Shown here in pieces: positions 54,367 to 62,543 of a DNA stretch of 64,000 nt. Location: the NCBI RefSeq assembly GCF_009765275.1, contig NZ_VOPH01000004.1:1-64000 (forward strand), written 5' to 3'. The notes beneath the pieces were generated by a model. That model was not told the DNA's origin and made no database searches. It worked only from the letters and a program-made list of their open reading frames with translations. The first letter of the stretch is position 1; the number at the start of each line of letters is the position of its first letter. This DNA is from Chachezhania sediminis (GTDB taxonomy: Bacteria > Pseudomonadota > Alphaproteobacteria > Rhodobacterales > Rhodobacteraceae). Position numbers and translations under genes: made by a program.

Positions 54367-55595
54367 CCGAACCGCTGAGCCCCCCGAAACGCAAGGATCC
54401 GCTGAAGCGGACGGCGATCCCGGTCCTTCCGCCGTCGATGCGGTCGCGCGCCGGGCAGCTTTTGACCTGGGCCGCGGCCGAAGGGCGTTTTGCCCTTCAG
54501 AAATGCCTAGAATGCGGCCATGTCGCCTATCCCCCGCGGGATGCCTGCCCAGAGTGCTTGTCGGAACATCTGCCGCTGGCCGATATCTCCCGGGGTGGCG
54601 AGGTCGTGTCGGAAAGCACCATCGAGATCTCGGGCGAGGTCTATTTCCGCGAACGCGCGCCATGGCGGATCGGCATGATCAAGCTGGACGAAGGCCCGAT
54701 CATGGTTGCCCACCTGCACGGCGATTCGGCCAAGGGCGACCGGGTGCGAATGTCGCTGCAACTCGATGTGGCCGGCAACGCGGCGGCCTTTGCCCGCCCG
54801 GTGAAGGAGACCCCGAACATGGCAGACGACCGGCAATGGCGCACCATGGTGGCCGATCCCAAGTTCCGCCGGATCCTTGTGACCGACGGGCGCGCGCCGG
54901 TCGGTCGGGCTGTGGCGAAGGCCCTGCTGGACGCGGGCGCCAAGACAGTGTGGCTGGGCATCTCGGAGGACTGGAAACCCTATCCGCCGGTCGATCCGCG
55001 GGTGAACGTGGTGCCGCTGACCGTCGACGACGTGAAAAGCTGCGAGAAACTGGCCGGTGCCATCGGCGGCAAGGTCGATATCCTGGTGAACACCGGCGAC
55101 TACATGCGGCCGGGCGACATCATGGACACCAATGTCGTGACCGAGGCGCGCGAGCAGCTGAACCGCCATTTCCTGGGCTTCCTGCACCTGGCACATACGT
55201 TCGGTGGCGGGATGCGCGCGCGCGGTGCCGATGGCACCAACAGCGCGGTGGCCTGGGTCAACGTCCTTTCCGCCTATGCGCTGGCCAACACGCATCCCTA
55301 CGGGACCTATTCCGCGGTGCAGGCCGCCTGCCTGTCGCTGTCCCATTCCCTGCGGGGAGAGATGCGCCATGGCGGGGTGCGGGTGACCAATGTCTTCTCG
55401 GGCCCTGTCGAGGATGAATGGTATCAGGAACTTACGCCCCCCAAGGTGGGGCCGGGTGCCGTGGCCTCTGCCATCGTCAAGGCGCTGAGGGAGGGGCAGG
55501 AAGACGTCTATGTCGGCGACTTCGTCAAGGACCTGCGGGAAAGGCTGGAGGCCAATCCCAAGGGGCTTGAACGGGAAATGAACTCGGGCGGCTGA
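54363..55595 (+). CDS. DUF35 (Zn-ribbon/OB-fold) fused to an SDR-like domain
   Basis: A 410-residue fusion. Residues about 35-145: DUF35 rubredoxin-like zinc ribbon with Cys48, Cys51, Cys62 and Cys65, then an OB-fold (VVSESTIEISGEVYF...MVAHLHGDSAKGDRVRM). Residues about 168-405: Rossmann SDR-type domain (RRILVTDGRAPVGRAVAKALLDAGA; DILVNTGDYMRPGD). The catalytic YxxxK is YSAVQ (Tyr316, Gln320), so the Lys is lost and dehydrogenase activity is doubtful. DUF35 proteins partner thiolase-fold enzymes (BbsA-BbsB, ChsH2-Ltp2). The fusion could tie C-C cleavage to handling of an aldehyde or ketone product. Confidence 0.85.
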   Translation: MTEPLSPPKRKDPLKRTAIPVLPPSMRSRAGQLLTWAAAEGRFALQKCLECGHVAYPPRDACPECLSEHLPLADISRGGEVVSESTIEISGEVYFRERAPWRIGMIKLDEGPIMVAHLHGDSAKGDRVRMSLQLDVAGNAAAFARPVKETPNMADDRQWRTMVADPKFRRILVTDGRAPVGRAVAKALLDAGAKTVWLGISEDWKPYPPVDPRVNVVPLTVDDVKSCEKLAGAIGGKVDILVNTGDYMRPGDIMDTNVVTEAREQLNRHFLGFLHLAHTFGGGMRARGADGTNSAVAWVNVLSAYALANTHPYGTYSAVQAACLSLSHSLRGEMRHGGVRVTNVFSGPVEDEWYQELTPPKVGPGAVASAIVKALREGQEDVYVGDFVKDLRERLEANPKGLEREMNSGG

Positions 55596-55707
55596 ATGAA
55601 AACAGGGGGGAGGTTTCAGGTCAGGCAGGGGGGAACGGCCGGTTGGCCGGCCAAGACGCCTGTGCTGCTGACCGCCCCTTGGTGGCCTGGCCCCTGCAAT
55701 GATGAGG

Positions 55708-55744
55708 AAAAGGCGCGCCGCGGATCCGTCCGAGCGCGCCTTTT
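55708..55744 (+). terminator. Intrinsic terminator
   Basis: AAAAGGCGCGC (55708-55718) and GCGCGCCTTTT (55734-55744), an 11-bp perfect stem with a 15-base loop, then GCGTTT. Ends the unit of racemase-fold, Ohr, thiolase-fold and DUF35-SDR genes, or attenuates read-through into the ligase 90 bases on. Confidence 0.8.
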
Positions 55745-55833
55745 GCGTTTCGGGCTGCTCCCCTTCGGAGGCGAGCGTCAGGGTCCGACAAGATCAAGAC
55801 AAGAAGAACCCGGTTTCCAGTGGGAGGAACTCC

Positions 55834-57453
55834 ATGCTTCGACCTTCGGCCCATGCTGACACATTCGCACGGGACAACCTTCCGCCGCCGGACATGTGGC
55901 CCGAATTCCTGCCCGGGTTCGAATACCCTGACCGCCTGAATGCGGGCGTCGAGCTGACGGACCGCATGGTCGAAAAGGGGTTCGGCGACCATGATGCGCT
56001 GATCGGCAACGGACGGCGACGGACCTACAAGGAACTGGCGGACTGGACCAACCGGCTGGCCAATGTGCTGGTCGAGGATCTGGGAGTTGTCCCCGGCAAC
56101 CGGATCCTGATCCGGTCGGCCAACAACCCGGCGCTGGTTGCCTGCTGGCTGGCCGCGACCAAGGTCGGCGCTGTGGTCGTCAACACCATGTCGATGATGC
56201 GCGCGGGCGAACTGATCAAGTACATCGACAAGGCCGAGGTGACACTGGCCCTGTGCGACACCCGCCTGATGGAGGAGATGGAGCGCGCGGCCGAGGGCAG
56301 CAGGTTCCTGAAGCGGGTGGTGGGCTTCGACGGATCGTCCAATCACGACGCCGAACTGGACCAGCTGGCCTTGCAGAAATCGGTCCGGTTCAAGGCGGTC
56401 GACACCGCGCAGGACGACGTGGCGCTTTTGGGTTTTACCTCCGGTTCGACCGGCGAGCCCAAGGCCACGATGCATTTCCACCGCGACCTTCTGCTGATCG
56501 CCGATGCCTACGCGGCCGAGGTGCTGGACGTGCGGCCCGAAGATACCTTCGTCGGATCCCCGCCCCTGGCCTTCACCTTCGGACTGGGCGGTCTGGCCAT
56601 CTTCCCGCTGCGCTTCGGAGCGACGGCGACGTTGCTGGAAGATGCTTCGCCCCCGAACCTGATCGCGATCATCGAGAAGTACCGCGCCACGGTCTGTTTC
56701 ACTGCGCCGACGGCCTATCGCGTGATGCTGCGGGCGATGGGCGAGGGGGCGGATCTGTCGTCGCTGAGGGCAGCCGTGTCGGCGGGTGAAACGCTGCCGG
56801 CGCCGATCTTCGAGGAATGGAAGGCAAAGACCGGCAAGCCGCTGCTGGACGGGATCGGGTCGACCGAGATGCTGCACATCTTCATCTCGAACCGGTTCGA
56901 GGATCACCGGGCCGCCTGTACCGGCAAGCCTCTGAAGGGTTATCGCGCCAAGATCATCGGCCCGGAGGGCGAGGACCTGCCGCCGGGCGAGCTGGGCCGT
57001 CTGGCGGTGCAGGGGCCGCTGGGCTGCCGCTATCTTCGGGCCGAAAAGCAGGAGGTCTATGTGCAGAACGGCTGGAACGTCACCGGCGACACGTTCTGGA
57101 TGGACGAGGACGGGTATTTCCACTTTGCCGCGCGGAACGACGACATCATCCTGTCCTCGGGCTACAACATCGCGGGTCCCGAGGTCGAGGCGGCACTGCT
57201 GTCGCATGCGTCGGTGTCGGAATGCGCGGTGATCGGCCTGCCGGATGAGGATCGCGGCCATGTCGTTCAGGCCCATGTGGTGCTGGCCGCGGGCGAGGAA
57301 CGGTCGCCCGAGATGGTGAAGGCGCTCCAGGACCACGTGAAAGCGGTGATCGCACCCTACAAGTACCCGCGCAGCGTGATCTTCACCGAAGGCCTGCCCA
57401 AGACCGAGTCCGGCAAGATCCAGCGCTTTCGGCTGAAGCCGGAACAGGGCTGA
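55834..57453 (+). CDS. Benzoate/2-aminobenzoate-CoA ligase family protein
   Basis: A 539-residue AMP-forming aryl-CoA ligase. The P-loop FTSGSTGEPKATMHFHRDLL (about 200-219) and DGIGSTEMLHIFISNR are typical of the benzoate-CoA/2-aminobenzoate-CoA (AbmG-type) group. The hinge VTGDTFWMDEDGYFHFAARNDDIILSSGYNIAGPEVE and catalytic Lys in PKTESGKIQRF are present. It likely makes the aryl-CoA substrate of the monooxygenase/reductase at 41.5 kb. ATG at 55834 follows GGGAGG. No copy of the shared palindrome is visible in front, so its control may differ. Confidence 0.9.
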   Translation: MLRPSAHADTFARDNLPPPDMWPEFLPGFEYPDRLNAGVELTDRMVEKGFGDHDALIGNGRRRTYKELADWTNRLANVLVEDLGVVPGNRILIRSANNPALVACWLAATKVGAVVVNTMSMMRAGELIKYIDKAEVTLALCDTRLMEEMERAAEGSRFLKRVVGFDGSSNHDAELDQLALQKSVRFKAVDTAQDDVALLGFTSGSTGEPKATMHFHRDLLLIADAYAAEVLDVRPEDTFVGSPPLAFTFGLGGLAIFPLRFGATATLLEDASPPNLIAIIEKYRATVCFTAPTAYRVMLRAMGEGADLSSLRAAVSAGETLPAPIFEEWKAKTGKPLLDGIGSTEMLHIFISNRFEDHRAACTGKPLKGYRAKIIGPEGEDLPPGELGRLAVQGPLGCRYLRAEKQEVYVQNGWNVTGDTFWMDEDGYFHFAARNDDIILSSGYNIAGPEVEAALLSHASVSECAVIGLPDEDRGHVVQAHVVLAAGEERSPEMVKALQDHVKAVIAPYKYPRSVIFTEGLPKTESGKIQRFRLKPEQG

Positions 57454-57694
57454 CGCCGCCCCATCGACCCGCGCGGCTGCCCGGTGCCCGGGGGTGGCCG
57501 CCACCTTTCTGTCTGAGCCGGCGGCCGTCCTTGGGGGGCGGTGCGTCATCGCCGCAGCGACCGGCCGCCATCGCCGTGGCGTCCGATGCCCGTCGCCCGA
57601 AGGACGGCAGCGGTTCCGGCCGAAGGCCCGGATCGCGAAAGGCAGATGGCATCCGGGCCGGGTGTTCTGCCCCGTGGCCAGGGCGGGATGACGG

Positions 57695-58654
57695 TCAGCC
57701 CGGAACGATGACCACCTTGCCGGTCGCCTGCCGCGTGCGCAGCAGGTCAAGGCCCGTCGCCACCTCGTCCAGCGGCAGGACCGAACTGACATGGGGCGAC
57801 AGGCGGCCCGCGACATACCAGTCCATCAGCTCTGTCAGGCTGTCGCGGATCACCTGCGGGCGGACCTTCATGTAGCCGCCGATATAGAAGCCGATGACCG
57901 TCAGGTTCTTGACCATCAGATGGTTTGCGGGGATCTGCGGCACCTCTCCCCCGGCAAAGCCGATGGGGATCAGGCGGCCGCCGGGATTGGTCGACCGGAA
58001 GGCCGCCCGGAAGATGTCGCCGCCGATCGTCTCGTAGACGACATCCGCACCGCCCAGGGCCTTCATTTTTTCGCGAAGATCGTCATCACCGTCGATCACG
58101 GATTCGGCACCAGCGGCGCGCGCGATGTCCAGTTTCTGGGCGCCGCGGGCCTGCGCCACGACGCGGGCACCCAGTTTTGCACCGATTTCCACGGCCGTCA
58201 GACCGACACCGCCCGCCGCGCCGGTGACCAGCAGCGTCTCTCCCGGGGCAAGGCGGGCAAGCCCCTTCAGGGCGACATGCGACGTTCCATAAGCGATCTG
58301 GAATGCAGCCGCATGTTCGAAGCTCATTTCGTCAGGGATCTTTACTACCCGGTCGGCGGGGAAGGCCCCCATTTCGGCCAGTCCGCCCTGTCCGGCAAAG
58401 ACGCAGACCCGGTCGCCGGGGACCAGGTCTGCAACGTCCGGGGCGACTTCAAGAACCTCGCCCGCGGCCTCCATGCCCAGTGTGAACGGAGGTTCGGGAA
58501 TGTCCTGGTAGGTGCCCCGGATCATCAGCGTGTCGGCAAAGTTCAGACCGGTCGCCCGCAGGCGGATCAGGACCTCGCCCGGACCGGGTTTGGGGTCCGG
58601 GACCTCAACAATTCCGGGTGTCGCTCCGCGTTCTGCAATCTGGTAGGCGCGCAT
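57695..58654 (-). CDS. NADPH:quinone oxidoreductase family protein (zinc-free MDR)
   Basis: A 319-residue medium-chain dehydrogenase/reductase of the quinone oxidoreductase (QOR) type. GroES-like N-terminal domain without zinc-binding Cys/His set; NADPH-binding VTGAAGGVGLTAVEIGAKLGA (about 142-162). Family members reduce quinones or enoyl-CoA/enones, so it could act on an enone from the adjacent pathway, but it is on the opposite strand and not co-transcribed with the cluster. Start is the ATG at 58654. Confidence 0.88.
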   Translation of the reverse strand: MRAYQIAERGATPGIVEVPDPKPGPGEVLIRLRATGLNFADTLMIRGTYQDIPEPPFTLGMEAAGEVLEVAPDVADLVPGDRVCVFAGQGGLAEMGAFPADRVVKIPDEMSFEHAAAFQIAYGTSHVALKGLARLAPGETLLVTGAAGGVGLTAVEIGAKLGARVVAQARGAQKLDIARAAGAESVIDGDDDLREKMKALGGADVVYETIGGDIFRAAFRSTNPGGRLIPIGFAGGEVPQIPANHLMVKNLTVIGFYIGGYMKVRPQVIRDSLTELMDWYVAGRLSPHVSSVLPLDEVATGLDLLRTRQATGKVVIVPG

Positions 58655-59301
58655 CGTGCTCCTCGTGTGATGTTCCGGGCAGGGCGCCTGTACGTCCCGG
58701 CCGCCACCCGGCGGGGTGGTCCGGTGCGTGGCGCCATGTATCCGACAACCCTAACCCGGTATTGCGGATTTGTACTGCGACGCAATATGCCCCAGCCGGA
58801 AGGGTGGCAAAACCGGTGGCGGACGACCTTCGGGACCGGCCCATGCGGGGCGGGATCGGCCAGGGACCGTGCGGTCTGCCGCTGTCCCGTACAGGCGGCC
58901 TGAAAGAGGCTTACACATTCGGAATTTTGAAATGTATCGACAGTTGAATGCATTTGGCGAAACTGCGCCGAACACACGATCCGTCATGACATTTATTTGT
59001 TGTATTTTGTGTGCAGCTTAACCAAATAAGGCGTGGACAAGTGAACAAATGTTTGGTTTTCAACCTCGCGTCGACAAGATATGACGCGACACAACCCGCT
59101 TGCATTCGCCTTTGGAAACCTTATTCTTTATAACCGCTAGACAAGAATTGGCTTCAGATGGCTGAATATCGTCTGATGGTCCCGATCCGTCGGTCTTGCT
59201 TGAAATCAGGACACGCCGTCAGTGCGAAGCCAAGACAAAGTAAAGACTCGCCGGTGTGAGTGGGACAGAGATTCTAGGTAATACAAATCAGGAGAAAAAC
59301 G
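58655..59301. other. Long AT-rich leader before the XRE regulator
   Basis: About 650 bases, with 58910-59160 notably AT-rich against this genome (TTTATTTGTTGTATTTTG, TTATTCTTTATAACC). No open frame with a motif. It must contain the promoters of both divergent genes, and may carry a small RNA or long 5' UTR. Confidence 0.5.
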
Positions 59302-59673
59302 ATGGCCCACCCCGTCGACATTCACGTCGGGAAACGTGTCCGACACCGCCGCTGGTTGATCGGCATGACCCAGCAGCAGCTGGCTGAACAGGTCGGTATC
59401 AAGTTCCAGCAGATTCAGAAGTACGAAACGGGCGCAAACCGGATCAGTGCATCGCGGCTCTGGGACATCGCTGATGCCCTGGACGTTCCGGTCAGCTTCT
59501 TCTTCGAAGGTCTTGAGGAAGAGGCCAAGCAGTCGGCCGAAGCCGGTGGCGTGCCCGCCGATCTGATGGGCGACAAGGAAGCGCTGGATCTGGTCCGGTC
59601 CTATTACGCGATTCCGGAAAATCAGCGTCGCCGCCTGTTCGAACTGGCCCGCGTCCTCAGCGACGTCGCCTAA
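59302..59673 (+). CDS. XRE-family HTH regulator
   Basis: A 123-residue cro/C1-type regulator. HTH at about 10-65: VGKRVRHRRWLIGMTQQQLAEQVGIKFQQIQKYETGANRISASRLWDIADALDVPVSFFFEGLE. The C-terminal 50 residues (GDKEALDLVRSYYAIPENQRRRLFELARVLS) form a helical dimerization part. Compact, well-conserved type found as a single copy near hisN in rhodobacterales, with a strong SD (GGAGAAAAACG). It follows a long AT-rich leader, so expression is probably tuned. Targets unknown; no prophage genes nearby. Confidence 0.9.
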   Translation: MAHPVDIHVGKRVRHRRWLIGMTQQQLAEQVGIKFQQIQKYETGANRISASRLWDIADALDVPVSFFFEGLEEEAKQSAEAGGVPADLMGDKEALDLVRSYYAIPENQRRRLFELARVLSDVA

Positions 59674-59835
59674 GCTCGGGCGTACTGTCGGCCTCTGGGG
59701 GGGCCGCAGGAGCCGAGCCGGCCGGGCAGCGCCCCGCCGGCCCGCAGGTCCAGGCGACGCCAGGAACGATTCCGGCGCCGCAGGATGCGCGAACGGGGAC
59801 TTGCCCAGATCAGGCCCCACAGCTTATGTGCCTGC

Positions 59836-60690
59836 ATGAGCGATACCACCGAACCCACAGATGATCAGACGGCAACGACGGGCCAGAACGACCCGGACGA
59901 TCTTGCTGTCGCGCACCGGCTGGCGGACGCTGCGCGTTCCGCGATCCTGCCCTGGTTCCGGGCAGGCACGCTTGTGGCCGACAACAAGGCGACTCAAGGC
60001 TTCGACCCGGTCACCGAGGCCGACCGCGCCTCCGAGGTCGCGATGCGCGCGCTTCTGGCAGAGCTGCGCCCCGACGACGGCGTCTGGGGCGAGGAGATGG
60101 GCCAGACGGAAGGCACCAGCGGCCGGATCTGGGTGCTGGACCCGATCGATGGCACGCGCGGCTTCCTGAGCGGTACGCCCACCTGGGGCGTCCTGATCGC
60201 GCTGGCCAGGGCCGGTGCCGTGCCTGAACCGATCCTGGGCATGGTCGACCAGCCCTATATCGGCGAGCGGTTCTTCGGCGGCATCGACGTGCCGCCCGAA
60301 GTCCACGGCCCCCTTGGGCGAGCCGCTTTGTCCACCCGGCCGACCGCACGGCTGGAGGATGCGATCCTTTTCACCACCTTCCCCGAAGTCGGAACCAAGG
60401 CCGAGGGCCAGGCTTTCCGCCGTGTGGCAGATCGGGTCAGGCTCGTCCGTTACGGTATGGACTGTTATGCCTATGCGCTTCTGGCGGCCGGCCAGATCGA
60501 CCTGGTGATCGAGGCGGGGCTTTATGCCTATGACGTCCTGGGGCCCATGGGCGTCATCCAGGCGGCGGGCGGCATCGTTACCGACTGGCAGGGCGGGCCG
60601 GCCGGCAATGGCGGACAGGTCGTCGCGGCGGCCAATGTCGAGCTGCACCGGGCCGCGCTGGAGCTGCTGCAGGACCGCACATCCCATTGA
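59836..60690 (+). CDS. hisN: Inositol monophosphatase-family phosphatase, probable histidinol-phosphatase
   Basis: A 284-residue Mg2+-dependent phosphatase. Motifs: GVWGEEMGQT (Glu86/Glu87), WVLDPIDGTRGF (DPIDGT at 102-107) and a late GLYAYDVLGPMGVIQAAGGIVTDWQG; these are the IMPase metal-binding set. The GTRGFLSGTPTWG extension is typical of the HisN type that removes phosphate from histidinol phosphate. The alternative is an inositol or nucleotide phosphatase (CysQ-like). ATG at 59836 chosen; the frame is open upstream to 59785 without similarity. Confidence 0.85.
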   Translation: MSDTTEPTDDQTATTGQNDPDDLAVAHRLADAARSAILPWFRAGTLVADNKATQGFDPVTEADRASEVAMRALLAELRPDDGVWGEEMGQTEGTSGRIWVLDPIDGTRGFLSGTPTWGVLIALARAGAVPEPILGMVDQPYIGERFFGGIDVPPEVHGPLGRAALSTRPTARLEDAILFTTFPEVGTKAEGQAFRRVADRVRLVRYGMDCYAYALLAAGQIDLVIEAGLYAYDVLGPMGVIQAAGGIVTDWQGGPAGNGGQVVAAANVELHRAALELLQDRTSH

Positions 60691-60824
60691 CGTGCTGCGC
60701 TGCAGCGTTAACGTGAGCGCCGGGCTGCAGCCGATCCCGTTACAGTGGGCCGGGCGGGCGATGGCCTGACAGGACGGCCTTTGGGGCGGGCCGTCGATAC
60801 CGGGATCGACACGGGGGATCGGGG

Positions 60825-62183
60825 ATGACGGACTGTTTCATTCGCGGGGCGCAGACCATCCTGACGATGGATGACGAGCGTCATGAACTCGACGGCGCGG
60901 ATATCCTGGTCCGCGACGGGGCTATTGCAGCCATAGGCCCGGGCCTGTCGCGCGATGTGGCCCGGGATCCGGGCTGGCAGGGCGAGACCATCGATGCCTC
61001 GGGCTGCGTGGTGACGCCGGGCCTCGTGAACACGCACCACCATCTGTACCAGTCGCTGACGCGTGCGGTGCCCGGCGGGCAGGATGCGTTGCTGTTCGGC
61101 TGGTTGCAGACGCTTTATCCGATCTGGGCGCGGTACGGGCCGGAGGAGCACTATATCTCGACCCTGACCGGGCTGGCGGAACTGGCGCTGACCGGGTGCA
61201 CGCTGACATCCGACCATTGCTATGTCTTTCCGAACGGAGCGCGGCTGGACGACACGATCGCCGCCGCGTCCGAGATCGGGCTGCGCTTCCAGCCGACAAG
61301 GGGCGCGATGAGCATCGGGAAAAGCCTGGGCGGCCTGCCGCCCGACAGCCTGGTCGAGGACGAGAAGGCGATCCTGGAGGACTGCATCCGCGTGGTCGAT
61401 ACATTCCACGATGCGTCGGATGCGTCGATGGTCCGCGTGGGCCTGGCCCCCTGTTCGCCGTTTTCCGTCAGCCGGGAGCTGATGCGGGATGCGGCGCTGC
61501 TGGCGCGCGACAAGGGCGTGATGCTGCACACCCACCTGGCCGAGAACGACGAGGACGTGGCCTATTCGCTGGCCAATTTCGGCTGTCGACCCGGGCAATA
61601 CGCCGAGGACCTGGGCTGGACCGGTCCCGATGTCTGGCATGCGCATTGCGTGAAGCTGGACCAGAGCGAGATCAACCTGTTCGGACGCACGTCGACCGGC
61701 GTGGCGCATTGCCCCTGTTCGAACTGCCGGCTGGGATCGGGCATCGCGCCGGTGGTGGCGATGCGCAAGGCGGGCGTGCCGGTGGGGCTGGGGGTCGACG
61801 GTTCGGCGTCCAACGACAGCGGCAACATGGTCGCCGAGGCACGGCAGGCGATGTTGTTGCAGCGCGTGGCGGGCGGGGCCGATGCGATGAGCGCGCGGGT
61901 CGCGCTGGAGATCGCGACGCGGGGTGGGGCCGACGTGCTGGGCCGGCGGGAATGCGGCCGGCTGGCGGTGGGCAAACGCGCGGACATCGCGATCTGGGAC
62001 GTGTCGGGCATCGAATGCGCAGGCAGCTGGGACCCGGCGGCGATCCTGCTGGCGGGGCCTGCGAAGGTACGCGACCTTCTGGTCGAAGGCCGCCGCGTGG
62101 TCGAGAATGGCCGGCTGATCACGGTGGATCCGGTCCAGGTCGCGTCCCGCCAGCGGGCCGCGGTCAACCGGCTGCGGGGGTAG
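60825..62183 (+). CDS. 8-oxoguanine deaminase (amidohydrolase family)
   Basis: A 452-residue amidohydrolase of the AtzB/TrzN-like cytosine-deaminase group. Metal ligands HHH at 71-73 (VNTHHHLYQSLTR), MLHTHLAEN, HAHCVKLD and GVDGSASND. The sequence block LTGCTLTSDHCYVFPNGARLDDTI is typical of 8-oxoguanine deaminases, which turn 8-oxoguanine to urate. Convergent with guanine deaminase, so both would feed purine catabolism. Other homologs dechlorinate triazines; substrate not proven. Confidence 0.82.
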   Translation: MTDCFIRGAQTILTMDDERHELDGADILVRDGAIAAIGPGLSRDVARDPGWQGETIDASGCVVTPGLVNTHHHLYQSLTRAVPGGQDALLFGWLQTLYPIWARYGPEEHYISTLTGLAELALTGCTLTSDHCYVFPNGARLDDTIAAASEIGLRFQPTRGAMSIGKSLGGLPPDSLVEDEKAILEDCIRVVDTFHDASDASMVRVGLAPCSPFSVSRELMRDAALLARDKGVMLHTHLAENDEDVAYSLANFGCRPGQYAEDLGWTGPDVWHAHCVKLDQSEINLFGRTSTGVAHCPCSNCRLGSGIAPVVAMRKAGVPVGLGVDGSASNDSGNMVAEARQAMLLQRVAGGADAMSARVALEIATRGGADVLGRRECGRLAVGKRADIAIWDVSGIECAGSWDPAAILLAGPAKVRDLLVEGRRVVENGRLITVDPVQVASRQRAAVNRLRG

Positions 62184-62408
62184 AGCGGGGTTTGTCCCGC
62201 CGTCCTGCCCCGCCGTTCGGAGCGGTGACAATGGCCTGGCCGTTGCACCGGGAACGGCAGGTGCAAGGCGCCACCCCGAGGATCAGCCTGACTTCCACGC
62301 CCGAAGACCGGGATTGGCAACCGGGGACGGCGGTGTGAACCCCGCCCTGTGCGGCTTGGATCTTGTGCCTGTGCGGATCCGTTCCGACGGGAGGGAGAGG
62401 GCGGACCG

Positions 62409-62426
62409 CCTCCGGCGGGAGTATTT
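62409..62426 (+). terminator. Hairpin CCTCCGGCGGGAG followed by TATTT
   Basis: CTCC-GGCG-GGAG stem with TATTT and GCGAAAGAGAAGAA behind it, almost the same as the copy at 36552. Terminator-like dispersed element; about 225 bases after the 8-oxoguanine deaminase stop. Confidence 0.5.
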
Positions 62427-62502
62427 GCGAAAGAGAAGAACAGGGGGGCGGGACAGGTCTGGGTACGCCCGGTGCCTTGAGGCGCAGGGCGCCGCTGCGG
62501 CG

Positions 62503-62527
62503 GTAGGGTGCATGGTCCCCACGCACC
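62503..62527. repeat. REP-like palindrome, isolated copy
   Basis: GTAGGGTGCATGGTCCCC plus ACGCACC, one unit of the family seen near 15.5 and 25.3-25.8 kb, here just downstream of guaD. Confidence 0.7.
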
Positions 62528-62543
62528 GTGACCTGACCGGAAG

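Larger units (their letters stand above)
62184..62543. other. Convergent intergenic region with two dispersed repeats
   Basis: 360 bases between the two deaminase genes. It contains the CCTCCGGCGGGAG hairpin (62409-62426) and one REP-like palindrome (62503-62527). No gene. Confidence 0.6.

Noticed and set aside
59021-59034. CtrA-type site (TTAACCAAATAAGG) before the XRE regulator
   Set aside because: Only a half site TTAACC is present; the second TTAA at the required distance is missing.
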